Shown here in pieces: positions 1 through 7,203 of a stretch of 64,000 nt of DNA. Position numbers and translations under genes: made by a program. The DNA comes from an uncultured bacterium. GTDB lineage: Bacteria > Bacillota > Clostridia > Oscillospirales > Ruminococcaceae. The notes below the pieces were generated by a model. That model saw only the letters and a program-made list of their open reading frames with translations. It was not told the origin of the DNA and searched no databases. The DNA is taken from assembly GCA_905215965.1 (NCBI GenBank), contig CAJMSD010000002.1:186001-250000 (forward strand), in the 5' to 3' direction. The number at the start of each line of letters is the position of its first letter. Position 1 is the first letter of the stretch.

Positions 1-552
1 ATCTCAGAGAAGATAAAGCAGATACGAGAGATAAAAGCAGCAGGTCTCGAAGTTATCCATGTTATACAAAGGTATGGACTGACCGAGAAGGAAGCATTTG
101 AGGTCGAGGCAGCTCTTATTGACTGCTATCCGGGACTGACAAATATTCAGGGTGGTTATTCATCAGACCGTGGAGTCAACAGTGCAGAAGTACTTCAAAG
201 AGTATTATCATGTGAAGAATTTAAAGATCAGCCTGACTTAAAATACTGTATTATCAAGATAAATGATCATGTTCTTAACGAACGTGGAAGTGTTTACGAA
301 ACCGTCAGAAAGCATTGGAAGGTCAATCTCTCAAGAGTAAAAAAGATACCTTATGTTTTAGCTTGCCATAATGGAATAGTTGCCGAAGTGTACGAAGCTG
401 AAAAATGGTATCGATCAGAAGAAATGCCGAAGCGATGCGAGTTTATTGGTAAAGTCGCAGATGATGGTATAAGACAGCTTTTTATTAATAAAAGACTTCC
501 TAAGAAGTATTGTAAAAAAGGTATGGCGTCTCCGGTGCTTTACCATGATTGA
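1..552 (+). CDS. GIY-YIG nuclease domain protein (COG3680 / LEM-3-like), 5' end outside window
   Basis: The frame is open from base 1 to a TGA at 550-552, giving 183 residues of the C-terminal part. The early segment IREIKAAGLEVIHVIQRYGL followed by an EAALIDCYPGLTNIQGG block is the typical second half of the GIY-YIG domain in the COG3680/LEM-3-like family; the GIY and YIG strands themselves would lie before the window. After about residue 70 comes a tail of unknown role. Proteins of this family are predicted endonucleases and often sit in mobile or defence regions, which fits the mosaic stretch that follows. The family call rests on pattern memory of the conserved block; catalytic residues cannot be checked here because they are missing. 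Confidence 0.7.
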   Translation: MSEKIKQIREIKAAGLEVIHVIQRYGLTEKEAFEVEAALIDCYPGLTNIQGGYSSDRGVNSAEVLQRVLSCEEFKDQPDLKYCIIKINDHVLNERGSVYETVRKHWKVNLSRVKKIPYVLACHNGIVAEVYEAEKWYRSEEMPKRCEFIGKVADDGIRQLFINKRLPKKYCKKGMASPVLYHD

Positions 553-614
553 GGTAAGCGAATAGATAAGATGCACTTCTTGTTTCAAGGAGTAGAGAAA
601 TAGTAAAACCAAAA

Positions 615-644
615 TGCTCCCTGTAGCCCAAACTACAGGGAGCA
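615..644. terminator. Stem-loop downstream of the GIY-YIG gene
   Basis: An 11-bp perfect stem (TGCTCCCTGTA pairing with TACAGGGAGCA) around an 8-base loop, 63 bases past the stop. There is no clear T-run on the + strand, so it may be a weak terminator or a processing site. Confidence 0.4.
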
Positions 645-695
645 GAAATACATATTTGTTAACTGAAAAATATTTTGGAAAATTATGTTTTTCTC

Positions 696-724
696 TTGAC
701 AAATACAATGGAATATGCTATACT
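696..724 (+). promoter_or_regulatory. Sigma-A type promoter with extended -10
   Basis: TTGACA at 696-701, a 17-base spacer and TATACT at 719-724, preceded by TGC (extended -10). It starts a leader of roughly 320 bases before the ribosome site at 1041. Confidence 0.7.
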
Positions 725-858
725 ATGTATAGAAAAGAATAGCGCATAGGCGCTTTAAAAAACGGTGATATAAAAACCGCTTAAAATTGCGGAAAAATGA
801 ATGTCATCAATTTTGTTATACCCAGACATCAAAGGGCAATGAAAAAGATATTGCCCAA

Positions 859-885
859 GAAACCCCCGATTTTATCGGGGGTTTC
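859..885 (+). other. Stem-loop in long leader
   Basis: A perfect 12-bp stem (GAAACCCCCGAT with ATCGGGGGTTTC) around a 3-base loop inside the leader that begins at the 696 promoter. No T-run follows. Together with the hairpin at 994-1029 it suggests a structured untranslated leader, but no known riboswitch class was recognised. Otherwise 553-1052 holds no gene that I can support. Confidence 0.4.
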
Positions 886-993
886 GCCGTTTCTACGGCA
901 GAAAAAACAGCAAGCGATTTTGCAGATGTGAAAAAGGTATTTTTCCCTTTCTGTAGTGAGCCGAACTCTCGCACAACCGAATACAAGCCACCG

Positions 994-1029
994 AGCGCAT
1001 GGATAAGAACAAATCCATGCGCTTTTTTT
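994..1029 (+). terminator. Intrinsic terminator just before the ribosome site of the next gene
   Basis: AGCGCATGGAT pairs with ATCCATGCGCT around an 8-base loop and is followed directly by a run of T. It ends about 12 bases before the AGGAGG at 1041, so transcripts from the 696 promoter must read through it to express the next gene. It could be an attenuator or the end of a small RNA. Confidence 0.6.
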
Positions 1030-1052
1030 ATTCCACAGAAAGGAGGAAAACA

Positions 1053-1793
1053 ATGCGAAAGCAAACGAAATTGGCCGAGGTCAAACTAACCGCCCTTGCT
1101 CTGCTATCCACAGAGATCAATGAAACGCCGTACTCACCGATGATCGTCAAGCACCCCTTCACCGACACCGGAGTAAGTGCTATCCCCGATGGCAAAGGTG
1201 GCGTGGAGATGATCGATCTCACAGAAGATGATGCACAGTTCAGGTGGCGACAGGCTATGGCTCGGCAGATCGATAAGGCAGATAGTGCCTACGCAATATA
1301 TATGATGGTCACCAAGCCCTACGCGCTGACCTTTCTGAAATTCGCAATGCCCCATCTCTCAAGAGAAGATATGTCCCAAATCCTCGCCAGTGCATGGACG
1401 AGATCTGAAGCACCGCACCAGGACGTAAACGTTACCGTCAACCAGCTCCTACGGATGTTCAAGCAAGCCGATCCCACTTGCCTCATGGAGCAAGACGAAT
1501 ATATCCAGTTCAAGACATTGGACGACACGGTGACTGTCTACCGAGGGGTAACCCCTCACAATGCTAAAAGCGTGAAAGCGTTATCCTGGTCACTGAATCA
1601 GGAAACAGCCGAATGGTTTGCCCACCGCTTCGGCGAGAACGGAACGGTCTACGAAGCACAGATCGATAAAAAGCATATATACGCATATTTCAGCGGAAGG
1701 AACGAATCCGAGGTGATCGTCGATCCTTCCTATCTGACAAACATTACGGAGGTACAAGATCTGTCCTCCGATTTTTTATTATCACAAGAATAA
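1053..1793 (+). CDS. Putative ADP-ribosyltransferase (R-S-E type)
   Basis: 246 residues. The ATG at 1053 is preferred over an in-frame ATG at 999 because AAAGGAGG lies 6 bases upstream and the earlier start falls inside a terminator. The C-terminal half carries the three ADP-ribosyltransferase signatures in order: YRGV with Arg at about residue 164, a SWS motif near 180 followed by A-WFAHRF, and NESEVIVDP near 217-225 with an E-x-E pair (about 218 and 220), as expected for an arginine-specific enzyme. The N-terminal 130 residues are unrecognised. No signal peptide is seen, so it probably acts inside the producing cell or is carried as cargo of a mobile element. The family assignment is motif-based; activity is unproven. 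A truncated companion gene follows 14 bases later. Confidence 0.6.
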   Translation: MRKQTKLAEVKLTALALLSTEINETPYSPMIVKHPFTDTGVSAIPDGKGGVEMIDLTEDDAQFRWRQAMARQIDKADSAYAIYMMVTKPYALTFLKFAMPHLSREDMSQILASAWTRSEAPHQDVNVTVNQLLRMFKQADPTCLMEQDEYIQFKTLDDTVTVYRGVTPHNAKSVKALSWSLNQETAEWFAHRFGENGTVYEAQIDKKHIYAYFSGRNESEVIVDPSYLTNITEVQDLSSDFLLSQE

Positions 1794-1807
1794 CGGAGGT
1801 AACGAAA

Positions 1808-2020
1808 ATGACCATATATCAAGAAGAAATGCAGCGAAAGGCACAGCACTACGGATGCATCACAAGTTATGACGAAGCAGACCAGCTCCTGCTCATCTCG
1901 CACAAGGGAGTCCATCTGACCGCAATCAACCCTGAAGGATTTATGTTCTACAACAGCAAGGATCTCACCGATCCCGAATCCCGTGAGGTATTCTCCCACC
2001 TTACGGACGATACGCTGAAC
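1808..2020 (+). pseudogene. 5' fragment of a plasmid/ICE-type small protein
   Basis: ATG at 1808 sits 6 bases after GGAGG (1797-1801). About 68 residues, up to the REVFSHLTDD segment, read as a real acidic soluble protein of a kind I associate with Clostridia plasmids and conjugative elements, with no known function. From about base 2015 the same frame runs into the antisense of a P-type ATPase and stops making sense, so the native C-terminus is lost. Overlap of stop-free reading on both strands hides the break. The breakpoint is placed by loss of protein-like sequence and is good to perhaps 15 bases. Confidence 0.55.
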
Positions 2021-2535
2021 GCCGATAGAAAGCACAATAGTAACGATCGCGGGCAGTCCTTCGGGAATAGCGGAAACGGCAAGAGAAACGGCGGTCATAA
2101 AGATCTCAAGCACAGGAATACCGTTTACAAGACCTACGACAAAGATAATACCGCAGGCGGCAAGGGCTACGATGCCGAGATATTTGCCGAGCTGTGCCAG
2201 CTTCTGCTGCAGAGGTGTCTGACCGTCCTCTTCATTATCAAGAAGATTTGCGATCTTACCCATCTCGGTGTCCATACCGGTAGCAGTAACAACGGCAGTC
2301 GCCGTACCGTATGTGATGGAGCAGCCGGAATAAACCATATTGTGACGGTCGCCGAGCGGTGCGCCATCCTTTACAATGGCTTGGTAATCCTTTTCGGAAG
2401 GCACCGATTCACCCGTAAGTGCCGATTCTTCGGATTTAAGTCCCGCACTGTGCAGAAGTCTTGCATCGGCAGGAACGAAATCGCCGGCTTCCAGACGGAT
2501 AATATCACCGGGAACGAGCTCGGAGGCATCAGCTG
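2014..2535 (-). pseudogene. Internal fragment of a P-type cation ATPase, truncated at both ends
   Basis: On the minus strand, about 170 residues read as the actuator domain and the following membrane region of a calcium-type P-ATPase: ELVPGDIIRLEAGDFVPADA, then the TGES loop (ALTGESVPSEK), then GTATAVVTATGMDTEMGKIA, a hydrophobic helix, and AVSAIPEGLPAIVTIVLSIG with the PEGLP motif. Neither the N-terminus nor the phosphorylated DKTGT motif is present; a full enzyme is about 850-900 residues. It is therefore a dead internal piece wedged between two unrelated genes in the other orientation. Breakpoints are near 2015 and 2530, judged by where the reading stops matching the family. Confidence 0.8.
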
Positions 2536-3708
2536 CTCATCCGTCCCGGTGAGGAACAGCTTGAAAACTACGAGCCTGACTACACGATTATTGCCGCTCC
2601 CGGTTTTAAGTGCATTCCCGAACTTGACGGAGTTCACAGTGAAGCGGCTATTATCATTAACTATGAAACGCATGAGGTTTTGATTGCCGGTAGCCAATAC
2701 AGTGGTGAGATCAAAAAGAGTGTTTTCTCCGTTATGAACTACGTATTGCCGCAGATGGGTGTTTTGCCGATGCACTGTTCTGCAAACATTGGTGATAGCG
2801 GTGACAGTGCAGTATTCTTCGGTCTATCGGGTACCGGTAAAACCACGCTTTCAGCCGACCCTGCACGTAATCTGATCGGAGATGACGAACACGGTTGGTC
2901 TGAAGACGGTGTATTTAATATCGAGGGCGGCTGTTATGCAAAATGTATTGGTCTCAAGCGAGAAAACGAGCCGGAGATTTTTGATGCCGTCAAATTCGGT
3001 ACGCTGCTTGAAAATGTAATCCTTGATGAAAACGGTGTGCCCGACTATGAAGACGGCTCTCTTACCGAGAATACCCGGGCAGGATATCCTATTGACTACA
3101 TTCCCAATGCTGCAATTCCGGGAGTGGGAGGTCAGCCTAAGACTATCATTTTCCTTACAGCAGATGCTTTTGGTGTTTTGCCGCCCATAGCAAAGCTCGA
3201 TAAGGATATGGCAATGTACCATTTTGTTTCCGGCTACACCAGTAAGCTTGCCGGAACGGAACGCGGTATCACCGAACCTCAGACAACATTTTCCACCCTT
3301 TTTGGAGCGCCTTTCTTCCCAATGAACGCATCGGTCTATGCTACGATGCTCGGAAAGAAGCTTGAAGAAACCGGTGCCAATGTGTTCCTTGTAAATACCG
3401 GATGGTGCGGCGGTGCAGCAGGTACTGTTCCGAGAATGAAATTGAAATATACCCGTGCGATAGTATCGGCAGCTTTGGCAGGTGAACTCAATGATGTGGA
3501 ATATACGCTCGACCCTATTTTCAATGTGTATATCCCCAAGTCCTGTCCGAATGTCCCCGCAGAAATTCTTGATCCCAGAGATGTCTGGACCGATCAGGCA
3601 GCATATACGGAATCCGCACAAAAACTCGCAAGAAAATTTGCCGAGAATTTTGCCGCCAAGTATCCCGATATGCCCGAAAATATTGCTAAGGCAGGTCCGA
3701 AAAACTAA
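2530..3708 (+). pseudogene. pckA: Phosphoenolpyruvate carboxykinase (ATP), 5'-truncated
   Basis: About 390 residues in frame from around base 2530 (IRPGEEQLENYEPDYTI) to the TAA at 3706. Family PEPCK (ATP) enzymes are about 530 residues, so roughly the first 140 are missing. What remains includes GLSGTGKTTLSADP (nucleotide-binding P-loop), GDDEHGWSEDGVFNIEGGCY (PEPCK-specific metal-binding segment) and the NTRAGYPIDY block. The enzyme interconverts oxaloacetate and PEP in the cytosol. The first in-frame ATG (2680) lies inside the domain and has no ribosome site, so the piece is unlikely to be made as an active enzyme. It abuts an ATPase fragment on the opposite strand, so both genes lost their ends at this joint. 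Confidence 0.85.
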
Positions 3709-3736
3709 CAGTTAAGAAGAAGGGGGTGTCAGCGAA

Positions 3737-3925
3737 ATGAAACAGAACAAAGAAATAAAGCGTGAAGTTAAAAAGCAATCATCCGAACGGAAATATAAGC
3801 GTGATGCCGATGGCAGAGTGATTATCAATATGACCGTTAAGGATGACACAGATTTTCTGTCTGTTTTTTCTACCGGCGATACTCCCGTTATCAGTTCAGA
3901 GGTGGCGGAGTTTCTTGAAAACAAA
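3737..3925 (+). pseudogene. N-terminal fragment of a conserved hypothetical protein
   Basis: Starts at ATG 3737 after AGAAGGGGGTG and gives a lysine/arginine-rich start, then DADGRVIINMTVKDDTDFLSVF and TPVISSEVAEFLEN. This N-terminal pattern is one I associate with small two-helix membrane proteins of Clostridia of unknown role, but that is weak memory. After VAEFLEN (about 3925) the frame continues only to 4009 with unlikely residues, while a different frame becomes hydrophobic and protein-like, so a join or frameshift lies near 3920-3930. Function unknown. Confidence 0.45.
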
Positions 3926-4085
3926 TACTGTCAAGGGTGCCGTTTGGCACGGAAAGCTGACAACGGTTTCTCTGTATGCGATGATGGCGATCCATGTTGT
4001 TTGGTTTAACATTTCTCGCACCTTATCGCTTATTTTAGTTGGGATTTGTATCGGTATTATGCTGATGTCATTTATCATGTACGCC
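3926..4085 (+). pseudogene. Membrane-helix fragment of unknown origin
   Basis: One frame reads SLYAMMAIHVVWFNISRTL and then SLILVGICIGIMLMSFIMY, which looks like one or two transmembrane helices. It has no start signal of its own and passes straight into a soluble zinc-ribbon protein at about 4086. I take it to be a piece of an unrecognised membrane protein caught between two breakpoints; chance hydrophobicity cannot be excluded. Confidence 0.3.
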
Positions 4086-4478
4086 ATGAGTGCATTGCAT
4101 CCAACGATTGAGGTGTTGGGAAAGTATGCAAATGCAAACAAAAGGCTACTTGTAAAATGTACTGTCTGCGGATTCGAATGGGATGGCGTTCCCGCAAATA
4201 TGCTTGCAGGAGATGGATGCAGAAAGTGCGGTACAAAATTAGCACACCAAAAATTCGTAAAAGAACAAGAAGAATTTGAAGAACAAGTGTGGAAAGCAAA
4301 TCCAGATATAGAGGTTATCGGAACATATACCGGAAGGCACAATCCTATCCAAGCGAAATGCCGGATATGTGGACATATATGGAATCCGAGGGCATCCAGT
4401 TTACTAAGAGGATCAAATCATAAGGGGTGGAAGACAATTCATACGAATTGCCTTGATAAAGAAAACGAAAATATTTAA
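4086..4478 (+). CDS. Double zinc-ribbon (treble-clef-like) protein, 5' end uncertain
   Basis: About 130 residues with two copies of the same module: IEVLGKYANANKRLLVKC followed by CTVCGFEWD and GCRKCG, then IEVIGTYTGRHNPIQAKC followed by CRICGHIWN. Each carries a C-x2-C-G-x2-W pattern with a downstream Cys pair or partial pair, as in the repeated zinc ribbons of phage and mobile-element proteins. Such modules usually bind nucleic acid or sit next to endonuclease domains. The frame extends upstream into a hydrophobic stretch with no ribosome site, so the true N-terminus is probably lost; ATG 4086 is the first plausible Met. The second module lacks an obvious last C-x2-C. Role unknown. Confidence 0.45.
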   Translation: MSALHPTIEVLGKYANANKRLLVKCTVCGFEWDGVPANMLAGDGCRKCGTKLAHQKFVKEQEEFEEQVWKANPDIEVIGTYTGRHNPIQAKCRICGHIWNPRASSLLRGSNHKGWKTIHTNCLDKENENI

Positions 4479-4548
4479 AAAATTAAAATGAAGTGTTAGT
4501 TTTAAAACTATAAAAACGTTTGTATCAAAGAAAAATCAGAGGTGAAAA

Positions 4549-5709
4549 ATGGATACCTTTGCAAAACATATAAATCGAAGGCACATATTTAAAGACTTGC
4601 CAAACCAAATGCTTGTCCCTAAATCCGACTGGGATAATTACTACAACCACTATACTATCATAGTTACTTCGTTGTCTGAATTTATTGAAGTTATAAGTAA
4701 ATTAACACAAAAAAGCAAAGACACAGAGTACAACCGCCTTGTGTATAGGGGACATTCAGATTCATCTTCCAATTATAGACTAATTCCATCTCTTGCACGG
4801 TATGATGGTGCATTAGAAAGAAGCGAAAATATTATTGTAGACGAATTGATAACGCTGCGCCCTGAGGAATTTCAAAATATTTCTTCTAACTTTGATTTGA
4901 TAGCAAAAATGCAGCACTATGAGCTTCCTACAAGACTTTTGGATTTCTCATACAATCCATTGATAGCGTTATATTTTGCTTGCTGCGATGGCAAATCTAC
5001 GGGACGTGTTCTATGCACATATGACACAAGTTCTCTTCATTCAAGTCAAATTGTAGAAAAGCTTTGCGGAATGTATCATTATGATGATTACTCAGCGTTG
5101 TCGCTTGATCGTTTGCTGGGAGATGTTTCTTTTCTTCGTAGATACGCTCTTTACACAAGAACACCTTTAATGATGAAACCCAAATACTCCAATGATCGCA
5201 TCAGGCACCAATCTGCAGTCTTTATGGTTTTTCCTAATATCGTGTATGATCGTAGAAGTCGGATGGTGGAATTGAGCAGAAAAAATAAAACTGAGGAAGA
5301 CCAATACAGAATCGGTTTTAAGATGAATGATTTGGAGCAGCAAAGATTACCATATATTCGTGAAGAACATGAAATATATACTGATGATTTTGAAGTAACA
5401 TCTAACACTTTAAGTAAACTATTTAAACACTATCACACGAAATTTGATGATTTTGATTTGATTGGAGATTTTGGTATAAATCCAAAATATCATTTTCTGT
5501 TTAAAAACAGATTTTCCCTAACAAATGATATACAAGAATTAAGTTCTGAGACTATCTCCAGTTCGTTTGTTAGTATACTAATCGACGCAAAACATAAGAA
5601 AACGATTATGCAAGAATTAGAGTGTGTTGGAATTGATAAATCATTTGTTTTTCCGGAGTTGACATATACTACGGAAAAAATCAAGAACAAATATATTTTA
5701 GAAAAATAG
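4549..5709 (+). CDS. FRG-domain protein
   Basis: 386 residues, start at ATG 4549 with GAGGTG 7 bases upstream. Residues about 62-150 match the FRG domain: LVYRGHSDSSSNYRLIPSLAR near the start, then a phenylalanine-rich EEFQN segment, and the hallmark MQHYELPTRLLDFSYNPLIALYFAC. The name comes from its F, R and G residues; the biochemical function is not established, but FRG proteins are common in prophages, mobile islands and defence neighbourhoods. The remaining 230 residues are charged, low in hydrophobic runs and unrecognised. No membrane segment or signal peptide. The gene is AT-rich and unlike the core genes further on, supporting acquisition by transfer. Domain call is secure; role is not. 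Confidence 0.8.
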   Translation: MDTFAKHINRRHIFKDLPNQMLVPKSDWDNYYNHYTIIVTSLSEFIEVISKLTQKSKDTEYNRLVYRGHSDSSSNYRLIPSLARYDGALERSENIIVDELITLRPEEFQNISSNFDLIAKMQHYELPTRLLDFSYNPLIALYFACCDGKSTGRVLCTYDTSSLHSSQIVEKLCGMYHYDDYSALSLDRLLGDVSFLRRYALYTRTPLMMKPKYSNDRIRHQSAVFMVFPNIVYDRRSRMVELSRKNKTEEDQYRIGFKMNDLEQQRLPYIREEHEIYTDDFEVTSNTLSKLFKHYHTKFDDFDLIGDFGINPKYHFLFKNRFSLTNDIQELSSETISSSFVSILIDAKHKKTIMQELECVGIDKSFVFPELTYTTEKIKNKYILEK

Positions 5710-5817
5710 CATATTATCGCAACTTGTTACCAAACGGATATTTTTATGCAAGAATTGTAAGGGTTCGAATTCATACGCAAAAATGCAGAATATATCTTTT
5801 TTGTAGCCCATAGACAG

Positions 5818-5848
5818 AAAAAACGACAGGTTTCGACCTGTCGTTTTT
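5818..5848. terminator. Bidirectional intrinsic terminator after the FRG gene
   Basis: AAAAAACGACAGGT pairs perfectly with ACCTGTCGTTTTTT around a TTCG loop. The A and T runs allow it to work in either direction. Confidence 0.85.
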
Positions 5849-5852
5849 TCAA

Positions 5853-6025
5853 CGAAATTCGCCTTGCGGCGAGTGAAATTTGGCTTCGTCAAGTGAAATA
5901 GCTTCGCTGTGAAATATTTGCTTCGCAAATGTGAGGAGGCGAATTTCATTTCACATCGAACAAAGTGAGATATTTCACAATTTCCGTAAGGAAATTATTT
6001 CACATTCGGCAACGCCGAATATTTC
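5853..6025. repeat. Array of short hairpins separated by GTGAAAT / ATTTCAC
   Basis: A non-coding array of small inverted repeats (such as ATTTGC-TTC-GCAAAT, ATTTCC-GTAA-GGAAAT, ATTCGGC-AAC-GCCGAAT), each separated by GTGAAATA or its complement TATTTCAC. The left half carries the + form of the separator and the right half the complement, and GAAATTCGCC on the left matches GGCGAATTTC in the middle, so a larger fold is possible. I have the impression of related arrays at the ends of mobile elements in gut Clostridia. No protein is encoded. Confidence 0.75.
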
Positions 6026-6119
6026 ACTAAAATTGGTTTGAGTTCAAAACCTTATTGCAAAACGCAAAAAATATCTTTTTTGTAGCCCATAGACAGCCGA
6101 GTGATCTCGGCGGAACGAT

Positions 6120-6152
6120 TCGGGTCTGCTTTTTAGTAGACCCGATTTTTTT
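6120..6152 (+). terminator. Intrinsic terminator
   Basis: TCGGGTCTGCT pairs with AGTAGACCCGA (one mismatch) and is followed by seven T. The stem sequence resembles the GGTCTG...AGACCCGA hairpin inside the 122-bp tandem repeat at 11508. Confidence 0.8.
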
Positions 6153-6246
6153 ATCACAAGAATTTATTTTCAAGATATTTTACGGCATAACATATTGAAA
6201 AATACTTCAACAAAAAATATATACTCAAGGCAGCGGCATACATATA

Positions 6247-6461
6247 TTGCAAAATTCAAAAAAATATGCTATAAGCGGCGAGTCTCCGCGGACAATTTCG
6301 CGCTGCAGAGCTTGATCCGTATAATTTTTCAAGCGAATATTGCAATTTTACACCTTATATGCTATAAGCGAGGAGTCCCCGCCGACAATTTCGTGCTACA
6401 AAACGTGCTCCGTGTAATTTTTCGTGCGAATATTGCTATTTTACGATTTATATGCTATAAT
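6247..6461 (+). repeat. 93-bp tandem promoter repeat (three promoter cores)
   Basis: Three promoter-like cores occur with a period of exactly 93 bases: TTGCAA-17-TATAAG (6247/6270), TTGCAA-17-TATAAG (6340/6363) and TTGCTA-17-TATAAT (6433/6456). All three have TGC before the -10 element. The first two -10 elements are followed by CG and a conserved GAGTCYCCGC block; only the last ends in T and faces the response regulator gene at 6526. Between cores the units share ACAATTTCG and a GCGAATATTG block. A related tandem pair lies at 48435-48556 and single cores at 13458 and 57961. Confidence 0.8.
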
Positions 6462-6525
6462 TAAGGAAAATTCCACTATATTATCATACATCAAAAGCTT
6501 AGGAAATTAATATCGGGAGATCAAT

Positions 6526-7203
6526 ATGAAAATTCTTATTATTGAGGACGAAAAAAGCCTTTCAATGGCATTAAAGGAACTGCTTGTGTGCGAAGGATTT
6601 CTTGTCGATACCGCCTTTAACGGAGTAACAGGCCTTGACAATGCGCTAAGCGGTATATACGACATAATTATTCTTGACATTACTCTGCCGAAAATGAACG
6701 GTGTCGAAGTATTGCAGGAAATACGCAGAAATCATATTTCCTCTTCCGTTCTTATGCTTACGGCGAAATCCGAAATTGAAGATAAGATCAAAAGCTTTAG
6801 ATCGGGTGCGGACGATTACCTTACAAAGCCGTTTGCCACGGAAGAGCTTATCGCCCGCGTGCTTGCGCTTTCAAGAAGAAATTCAATGGAATATGTTACC
6901 GATATACTGCGCTTCGGAGACATCGAGCTTGACAGAACTCATCATGAGCTAAAAAAAGACGGCAAGGGCATCAAGCTCAGCGTAAAGGAATATCAGCTTA
7001 TGGAGCTTCTTATCCTCAACAAGCAGAATGTGGTAAAACGGGAATACTGCATCAATAAAATATGGGGATATGAATCGGACATCGAATATAATTCAACGGA
7101 CGTTTATATTTCGTTTTTACGCAAAAAGCTGAAAGCTCTGCAATCGGACGTCACTATAAGATCAGTCAGAGGCATCGGCTATTCCCTTGGTGAAGCAAAA
7201 TGA
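6526..7203 (+). CDS. OmpR/PhoB-family response regulator
   Basis: 225 residues. The receiver domain (about 1-115) has the acidic start ILIIEDE, the phosphorylation Asp in IIILDITLP near residue 51, the switch Ser/Thr in VLMLTAKS and the conserved Lys in DDYLTKPF. The C-terminal winged helix (about 128-222) includes GKGIKLSVKEYQLMELL and ends with the SVRGIGYSL motif typical of DNA-binding OmpR members. It should be phosphorylated by the kinase encoded immediately downstream, whose ATG overlaps this stop by 4 bases (translational coupling). Expression is driven by the last core of the 93-bp repeat, 65 bases upstream. The stimulus and target genes are unknown. Confidence 0.9.
   Translation: MKILIIEDEKSLSMALKELLVCEGFLVDTAFNGVTGLDNALSGIYDIIILDITLPKMNGVEVLQEIRRNHISSSVLMLTAKSEIEDKIKSFRSGADDYLTKPFATEELIARVLALSRRNSMEYVTDILRFGDIELDRTHHELKKDGKGIKLSVKEYQLMELLILNKQNVVKREYCINKIWGYESDIEYNSTDVYISFLRKKLKALQSDVTIRSVRGIGYSLGEAK

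Larger units (their letters stand above)
5792..6096. repeat. 26-bp direct repeat pair, each copy followed by a terminator
   Basis: The sequence beginning ATATCTTTTTTGTAGCCC and ending ATAGACAG occurs identically at 5792-5817 and 6071-6096. Each copy is followed within 25 bases by a strong terminator (5818-5848 and 6120-6152). The copies bracket the hairpin array at 5853-6025, so the interval looks like a duplicated gene end with an insertion between, or the scar of a mobile element. Confidence 0.7.

Noticed and set aside
2851..3621. 256-codon minus-strand frame over pckA
   Set aside because: Antisense of conserved PEPCK motifs.
5755..5785. tRNA-like T-arm (GGGTTCGAATTC) after the FRG gene
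   Set aside because: No acceptor, D or anticodon stem can be drawn around it.
5853..6025. CRISPR array or rho-independent terminator cluster
   Set aside because: The repeated part is only 7-8 bases and the segments between are hairpins, not spacers; no T-runs follow them.
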